Assembly (NCBI GenBank): GCA_965200005.1
Contig: OZ241331.1
Location: forward strand, 1,550,001 to 1,614,000
From: Aldehydirespirator sp965200005
GTDB taxonomy: Bacteria; Actinomycetota; Acidimicrobiia; Acidimicrobiales; Aldehydirespiratoraceae
Direction: 5' to 3'
DNA length: 64,000 nucleotides
Shown: positions 59,564-64,000 of the stretch, one piece after another
How the letters are laid out: each line of letters starts with the position of its first letter
How positions within the stretch are numbered: the stretch's first letter is position 1
Translations under genes and position numbers: made by a program
The notes under the pieces: generated by a model
What the model was told of the DNA's origin: nothing
Database searches by the model: none
What the model saw: only the letters and a program-made list of their open reading frames with translations

Positions 59564-60601
59564 TCAGATGAGGACTTGTCCCTCCTCCACAACCGTGAGC
59601 TCATCAAGGGTGACAGTGCAGTTGCGCATTGGTAGATCGAAGTGACCGAGCGTGTGACGCCCTGCAGTTTCATTAGCGCCTGTTGAATAAAGGAAGTTCC
59701 CCGCAAAAGCACGCAGTTCTGTGCCATTGAGCTGTGTGCGGTCATACATGGTCAGCGCATCCCAGCGCGCTGCTGAATTCATCCCCCAACCAACATGGGA
59801 CACGGCATAAGCATCCGGGTCTTGCCAAGCTGCGAAGTAACTGGCTGTAAGTGCGGCGTCAAGCCCCTCACCGCTTATGTCAATGATGTAGTCATCCTTG
59901 ACTTGCATCGTTACTGGCGACTCGAGGTAGCGCTTGAACGTCAGGTTGACATCACCAGCATCCAGAACCAGTGTTCCGTTCACCGTACTATTGGCCGGAA
60001 AACACAAGCAGAGTCCGCCTGGCCAATGTGCCACCGTGCCCGGGCCGTCGGTGAAACCCCAACTACCGGCTGACGGTGCCGCTGATACGTCAATACACAG
60101 ATCTGTTCCTGCTCCAGAAGTGACCCGCATCTGTGAGGCAGCCTTCAAGAGTTCGGCACCTGCTTCTACTCTTGGCTTGAGACCTGGATCTGGCGTCAGC
60201 CGTTCAAGTATCTCTGGATGTTCGTTTGAGACCATCAGCACTCGAGCCCCGTGTGCGAGGATCGCGCCAAGTTCGGGTGCGTGGAGTAACCCTTCAACAG
60301 TGCAATCGACAACGAGATCCGAAGCGGCTAGGGCAGCGACGACTGGTGTTAGTCCGCCGATTGCGTCCGACGCTCCGGTGGATCGGATCGGTACCGGTGC
60401 TCGCTGTGGAGGTGTCGGCAACGTGACGTGAAACACTCGGGCGCCGAGACGCTGAAGCGCGAGGCTGCTCAGTTCAACATTTATCTGTCGGCTCTGCGAC
60501 TCCGAGAGCACTGCTGCGGATTCGCCTGGTTGAACTGCGCAGAGACGAAATGTCTCAGCGAATGACTCAATCCACTTATGTTCAACCTGCTCGACGAGCA
60601 T
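59564..60601 (-). CDS. NicX-like 2,5-dihydroxypyridine dioxygenase family protein (M29-related)
   Basis: A 345-aa protein related to NicX, the Fe(II) extradiol-type enzyme that opens 2,5-dihydroxypyridine, and more distantly to M29 aminopeptidases. Similar blocks: DLVVDCTVEGLLHAPEL near 97, GARVLMVSNEHPEILERL near 122, GTLVLDAGDVNLTFKRYL near 209, and the metal region AVSHVGWGMNSAARWDAL near 262 with GNFLYSTGANE and GHFDLPMRNCTVTLD near 318. His residues in SHVGWG and the H-x-D of GHFD fit the iron ligands. ATG at 60599-60601 overlaps the ureohydrolase stop by one base. No other nic genes are present, so the real substrate may differ. Confidence 0.72.
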   Translation of the reverse strand: MLVEQVEHKWIESFAETFRLCAVQPGESAAVLSESQSRQINVELSSLALQRLGARVFHVTLPTPPQRAPVPIRSTGASDAIGGLTPVVAALAASDLVVDCTVEGLLHAPELGAILAHGARVLMVSNEHPEILERLTPDPGLKPRVEAGAELLKAASQMRVTSGAGTDLCIDVSAAPSAGSWGFTDGPGTVAHWPGGLCLCFPANSTVNGTLVLDAGDVNLTFKRYLESPVTMQVKDDYIIDISGEGLDAALTASYFAAWQDPDAYAVSHVGWGMNSAARWDALTMYDRTQLNGTELRAFAGNFLYSTGANETAGRHTLGHFDLPMRNCTVTLDELTVVEEGQVLI

Positions 60602-61563
60602 CAGGATCGGCGTTGCACGCCAGGCAACACACAAAGCATCTCATACACAAGGTCTGCTGCGATGCGCGAAGTCATGCCTGAGGTGTCATATATAGGTGCA
60701 ACTTCCACCAGGTCGCAGCCAACGAGGTCAAGCCCCCAACATCCTCGAATGATCTCAAGTGCCTGCGGCGTGGTCAATCCGCCAATCTCTGGAGTACCTG
60801 TACCGGGAGCAAACGCAGGATCAAGCCCGTCTATGTCGAAACTGAGGTAAACGGGCCCACCTGAAACTTGCTCATGGACTTCAGTCATTAACGGTGCAAG
60901 GGAACGGTGCCAGCACTCCTCAACCTGCACAACCCGGAATCCCTGCTCACGTGACCAGTCAAAGTCATCAGCCGCATATCCGGTGGCTCGCACCCCGATC
61001 TGGGCGACTCTCTCACAATCGAGAAGCCCCTCTTCGACTGCCCGCCGAAAGGGGGTTCCATGAGCTATGCGTTCACCGAACATATGGTCGTTTATGTCTG
61101 TGTGAGCATCTACATGGATGAGTCCGACTGGGCCATGTCGTTTACGCATCGCTCGCAAGATTGGCAGCACGATTGTGTGGTCGCCGCCAAGGGCAACAGT
61201 GACTAGGTCATGTGATAACAACTCGTCAAAGTGAGTTTCGATTCGTGTGACAGAGTCAGCGAGGTTGTAAGGATTAGTTGCCACATCGCCAGTGTCGTCA
61301 ATGCGCAGTCCGTCGAACGGAGCTGCCCTGGTTGCCATGTTGTATGGCCGTGTCAGGACTGACTCTTCGCGGATTCCTCGGGGCCCGAACCTCGCACCAG
61401 GACGGTTGGAGGTTCCGATGTCAAATGGCACACCTACGACGGCCACATCGAGATCTTCGGGTTTTGAACGACCAGGCAGACGCATGAAGGTTGTAATGCC
61501 AGCAAAACGCGGCATCTCATTGCCACCGAGTGGCTGAGGGTGTGATGAAGCGGTCACGTTCAA
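60601..61563 (-). CDS. Ureohydrolase (agmatinase/arginase family)
   Basis: A binuclear Mn enzyme of the agmatinase group that removes urea from a guanidino compound. GGDHTIVLP near 128, HVDAHTDIND near 149 and SFDIDGLDPAFAPGTGTPE near 236 contain all metal-binding His and Asp residues. RPGARFGPRGIREES near 57 is the usual N-terminal block. The 320-aa version starts at TTG 61563, four bases inside the previous gene; ATG at 61515 (MPRFAGITTF) is an equally good or better start. Substrates could be agmatine, guanidinobutyrate or related; the neighbouring class III aminotransferase could take the amine product. Confidence 0.87.
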   Translation of the reverse strand: MNVTASSHPQPLGGNEMPRFAGITTFMRLPGRSKPEDLDVAVVGVPFDIGTSNRPGARFGPRGIREESVLTRPYNMATRAAPFDGLRIDDTGDVATNPYNLADSVTRIETHFDELLSHDLVTVALGGDHTIVLPILRAMRKRHGPVGLIHVDAHTDINDHMFGERIAHGTPFRRAVEEGLLDCERVAQIGVRATGYAADDFDWSREQGFRVVQVEECWHRSLAPLMTEVHEQVSGGPVYLSFDIDGLDPAFAPGTGTPEIGGLTTPQALEIIRGCWGLDLVGCDLVEVAPIYDTSGMTSRIAADLVYEMLCVLPGVQRRS

Positions 61564-62759
61564 GACCCTAGATGAGGAATCAAACGGTCGATGATCCGAT
61601 CAAGCATGGCGCGCGACGTGCCGAAGTTGAGACGTACATGGCCGGCACCGTTGCTGCCGTAATCGGTGCCTTCATTTAGTGCCACACGCGCTCTATTGAG
61701 CAGTGACTCAGCCGGTCGATCACCAAGTTCACATGCCGACACATCAAGCCATGCCAGAAACGTTGCCTCCGGCTGATGAAACACCACTTCCGGCGCCTCG
61801 GCTGCTAGACGGCGCGCAAGGTGCTGGCGATTAGCTGTGAGATGTTTCAACAGACCGTCTGCCCAAGCAGCCCCAGTGGTCCACGCCGCGATTGTGGCGT
61901 CAATTCCGCTGCGAGACGCATGTCCAAGAAGTAGCAGTGGATGTGCGCTACGCACGCGCCGGCGCAGGTCACGGTCGTTGTATGCCATAACGGCGCATCG
62001 CAAACCGGACAGCGCGAACGTCTTTGCCGGTGACGTAACAGTGACTACTCGTGACGAGGCCCCGGGCACCTCCAGCATCGACATGAAGCGAGCGCTGGAG
62101 TCGCCATATGAGAGATCAGCATGGATCTCATCACTAACAATGTAAATGTCATACTTATGGGCTAGCTCTACGATTCGAGCTAGCACTTCGGGGTCGGTGA
62201 CACGACCGGTTGGGTTGTGCGGGTGGCACCACAACAGCACTCTCGCTTGCGGCTCGCGCTGCAGCAATGCCTCAAGGTCGTCTGGGTCGAGAGTCCAGCC
62301 GATTCCGCTATCGTAGCGCATGGGCCACTCGAGTTGTCGACGGCGCGACGTTGGGCAGATCTGCAGGAAGATCTGATAAATCGGCGGTGTCAATACCACA
62401 CCATCGCCGGGTGCCGCTAGGGCTGTGACCGCAGCCGTGACACCCTGCAACACGTCCACACACGTATGAACCATGCTGGGTTCGGGAGCCCATCCGTAGC
62501 GTTGGCGAGCCCACTCTGTGAACGCGATGCCTACGTCAGCATCAAGGTTATGGTAACCGAAATCGCGCCGATCAACTGTCGAGGTCAGGGCGTTGGTTAT
62601 GCCTCTAGGAGGCGTGAAGTCGTGCTCGGCTATCCAAGCCGGCAACACGTCGTCTTCGTACGTGGTCCACTTGCGGTTGCGATTGGCGCGCCGACGACGC
62701 TGTGACGCAGTCTCGTCGAAGGGCTCAGATGCAGTATCGGGGGGCGACGAACCTAGCAT
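61560..62759 (-). CDS. MalY/PatB-type PLP aminotransferase or C-S lyase
   Basis: A 399-aa fold-type I PLP enzyme. PAWIAEHDFTPPRGITNAL near 35 is the MalY/PatB N-terminal signature, RVLLWCHPHNPTGRVTDPEVL near 175 the PLP-Asn block, VSDEIHADLSY near 213 the Asp-Tyr pair, and SPAKTFALSGLRCAV near 242 the Schiff-base Lys. Members cleave cystathionine and other C-S bonds or act as aminotransferases. ATG at 62757-62759, three bases after the SPFH stop; its own stop overlaps the ureohydrolase start region. Confidence 0.88.
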   Translation of the reverse strand: MLGSSPPDTASEPFDETASQRRRRANRNRKWTTYEDDVLPAWIAEHDFTPPRGITNALTSTVDRRDFGYHNLDADVGIAFTEWARQRYGWAPEPSMVHTCVDVLQGVTAAVTALAAPGDGVVLTPPIYQIFLQICPTSRRRQLEWPMRYDSGIGWTLDPDDLEALLQREPQARVLLWCHPHNPTGRVTDPEVLARIVELAHKYDIYIVSDEIHADLSYGDSSARFMSMLEVPGASSRVVTVTSPAKTFALSGLRCAVMAYNDRDLRRRVRSAHPLLLLGHASRSGIDATIAAWTTGAAWADGLLKHLTANRQHLARRLAAEAPEVVFHQPEATFLAWLDVSACELGDRPAESLLNRARVALNEGTDYGSNGAGHVRLNFGTSRAMLDRIIDRLIPHLGS

Positions 62760-62762
62760 TCG

Positions 62763-63629
62763 CTACGAATTGACTCCGGCATTGACGACTGGAGTGGTCT
62801 GTTGCTCGCTGGTGAGAACCATCAATAGGTTGGCGACCATTGCCGCTTTAGCGTTCTCGTCAAACTCCACAACTGAGCGATTGGCAAGCAGGTCAAGAGC
62901 ATCCTCAACCATTCCGACAGCACCTTCAACAATCGTGCGACGGGCTGCTACCACTGCCGCTGCTTGCTGACGCCGCAACATTGCTTCTGCGATTTCTGTC
63001 GCATATGCAAGATGATTGAGACGAGTTTCGATTACTTCTACTCCCGCTCGAGCTAACCGGTCTTGCACCTCAGAGTGCAGAGTCGCAGCCACGATGTCGG
63101 GGTTAGAACGCAGTGAAACGCTCTCACCATCAAAGTCGTCATAGGGATATTGAGTTCCGAGATGTCGTATCGCTGTCTCGCTTTGTACGTGGACGAAGTC
63201 TTCGAAGTCGTCTACCTCAAAGATGGCTGCCGCTGTATCAACTACCCGCCACACCACAACCGCTGAGATCTCAATCGGGTTGCCCTCGGCATCGTTGACT
63301 TTCGACACGCTGGTAGTGAAGTTGTGAACTCGAAGTGAAACCTTGCGTGACTCCATTCGTGTGAACGGGTTTGTCTGATGCCAGCCAGGTTTGCTGACCG
63401 TTCCCTTGTAGCGGCCGAACAGGATCAATACCAGAGCTTCATTGGGTTGCACTAGGTATTGCCCAGGCCAGACGGCTATCAGCAGGATGATGCCGGGCAG
63501 CCCCAGAAATGCGAGCGGCCAAGCCACAAAGATCGCTCCAAGCGTGGCCGCCGCGCACAACACAAGACCCGCGAGCGCAATAAGCACGCCAATCGCGCCC
63601 GGTGTTGTTGAAGCAGGTTGATCGTCCAT
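62763..63629 (-). CDS. SPFH/band 7 domain membrane protein
   Basis: A 288-aa protein with two adjoining N-terminal hydrophobic segments (VLIALAGLVLCAAATLGAIF near 15 and FLGLPGIILLIAVWPG near 42) and a band-7 domain from about 60: NEALVLILFGRYKGTVSKPG, then ARAGVEVIETRLNHLAYATEIAEAM near 202 and a coiled helix AAAVVAARRTIVEGAVGMVEDAL. Members assemble oligomeric rings at membrane microdomains and often help membrane proteases. Convergent relation none: it heads the minus-strand run leading to the MalY-type gene. ATG at 63629. Confidence 0.87.
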   Translation of the reverse strand: MDDQPASTTPGAIGVLIALAGLVLCAAATLGAIFVAWPLAFLGLPGIILLIAVWPGQYLVQPNEALVLILFGRYKGTVSKPGWHQTNPFTRMESRKVSLRVHNFTTSVSKVNDAEGNPIEISAVVVWRVVDTAAAIFEVDDFEDFVHVQSETAIRHLGTQYPYDDFDGESVSLRSNPDIVAATLHSEVQDRLARAGVEVIETRLNHLAYATEIAEAMLRRQQAAAVVAARRTIVEGAVGMVEDALDLLANRSVVEFDENAKAAMVANLLMVLTSEQQTTPVVNAGVNS

Positions 63630-63739
63630 CTACGAATCTTGCCACGCAGCGGAAGCGACGGGATGTCTCGTCCGCTTCCGGTTACGGTTGGCCGCCGTTG
63701 GGTGAGTCTCAACAAGAGCTCAGGAGCTAAGGAGCACAA

Positions 63740-64000
63740 GTGAAGTTCGGTATCAGCTTTGCAAACGTCGGGCCGTTCGTTACTGGCAGGGGGGCAGGGC
63801 GCTTAGCAAAGGCTGCTGAATCCGCCGGGTTCGACTCACTTTGGACAGTGGAACACATCTTGTATCCCGAGGGCTACGAGTCGACATATCCGTATGCACC
63901 GGATGGCAAGATGCCTGGTTCGGGAAATAACCCGATTCCCGATCCTCTTGTATGGCTCTCTTATACGGCTGCTGTCACTTCTGAAATCCGTCTCGCAACA
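63740..64000 (+). CDS. LLM-class F420-dependent oxidoreductase, N-terminal part (cut by window end)
   Basis: First 87 codons of a luciferase-like monooxygenase-fold protein. GTG at 63740 with AAGGAG five bases upstream opens KFGISFANVGPF, then AAESAGFDSLWTVEHILYPEGY and DPLVWLSYTAAVTSEIRLAT, the beginning of the F420-dependent TIM barrel (TIGR03619-like). No stop occurs before the window edge. It supports an F420-producing actinobacterial host. Confidence 0.85.
   Translation, partial: MKFGISFANVGPFVTGRGAGRLAKAAESAGFDSLWTVEHILYPEGYESTYPYAPDGKMPGSGNNPIPDPLVWLSYTAAVTSEIRLAT

Overview
The window looks like a chromosomal segment of an actinobacterium, most likely from the Acidimicrobiia or a neighbouring marine/soil lineage. 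This is inferred from moderately high GC, many GTG starts, the Asp/Glu-rich lipoprotein leaders, a start of an F420-type LLM oxidoreductase, a large LeuRS and a GlcDEF set. There is no rRNA, no convincing tRNA, no CRISPR array and no transposase. Coding is dense on both strands; the longest gap is about 350 bp (20985-21331).

Layout. (1) 1-7.3 kb: a glycolate/lactate-type oxidase trio (GlcD, GlcE, GlcF), a polytopic membrane protein, a beta-lactamase-fold serine hydrolase and an SDR. (2) 7.3-18.7 kb: a defence island. A minus-strand set sspA-sspB-sspC-sspD-sspE encodes single-strand DNA phosphorothioation (cysteine desulfurase, DUF4007 nickase, ATPase, PP-loop ATPase) with its DUF262/DUF1524 effector. 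Facing it is a gene for a sulfur-binding-domain HNH endonuclease that should itself read phosphorothioate DNA. sspC is interrupted at an 11-base G tract. (3) 18.7-23.2 kb: GFA-fold protein, GMC oxidoreductase, MFS transporter, small unknown. (4) 23.2-29.6 kb: a tightly overlapped six-gene operon for corrinoid-dependent demethylation (corrinoid protein, DUF1638, 'virulence factor' family protein, pterin methyltransferase, ferredoxin-ASKHA reactivator, pyrrolysine-free MttB homologue). Four of these proteins carry Arg/Gly-rich tails. (5) 29.8-39.2 kb: leuS, a YcaQ/AlkX-like DNA glycosylase, a PPOX-fold protein, a LolD/FtsX-type ABC exporter whose permease is frameshifted, a Nudix hydrolase and a lipoprotein with a stop at codon 5. 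(6) 39.5-48.9 kb: a carbohydrate (probably amino-sugar) island: ABC importer, GH4 glycosidase, BadF-type and ROK kinases, NagB-like isomerase, Gfo/Idh dehydrogenase and bicupin. (7) 49-58.2 kb: two small envelope proteins, two amidohydrolases, then a molybdopterin enzyme/FeS/NrfD membrane complex fused by overlap to a two-subunit ThDP decarboxylase of the sulfopyruvate/phosphonopyruvate type. (8) 58.2-64 kb: class III aminotransferase, NicX-like dioxygenase, ureohydrolase, MalY-type lyase, SPFH protein, and the start of an LLM oxidoreductase cut by the window edge.

How parts work together. The Ssp genes form a modification-plus-restriction unit with two potential phosphorothioate-reading nucleases. 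The corrinoid operon forms a complete methyl relay from a quaternary or tertiary amine to tetrahydrofolate. The sugar island couples uptake, hydrolysis, phosphorylation and isomerisation. The molybdoenzyme-ThDP operon is the least explained block and may couple 2-oxoacid decarboxylation to membrane redox.

Caution: three reading frames break at homopolymers (G11 in sspC, A4 in the permease gene, G4 in the decarboxylase alpha gene) and one gene has a stop at codon 5. Assembly or read errors must be excluded before biology is inferred from them.
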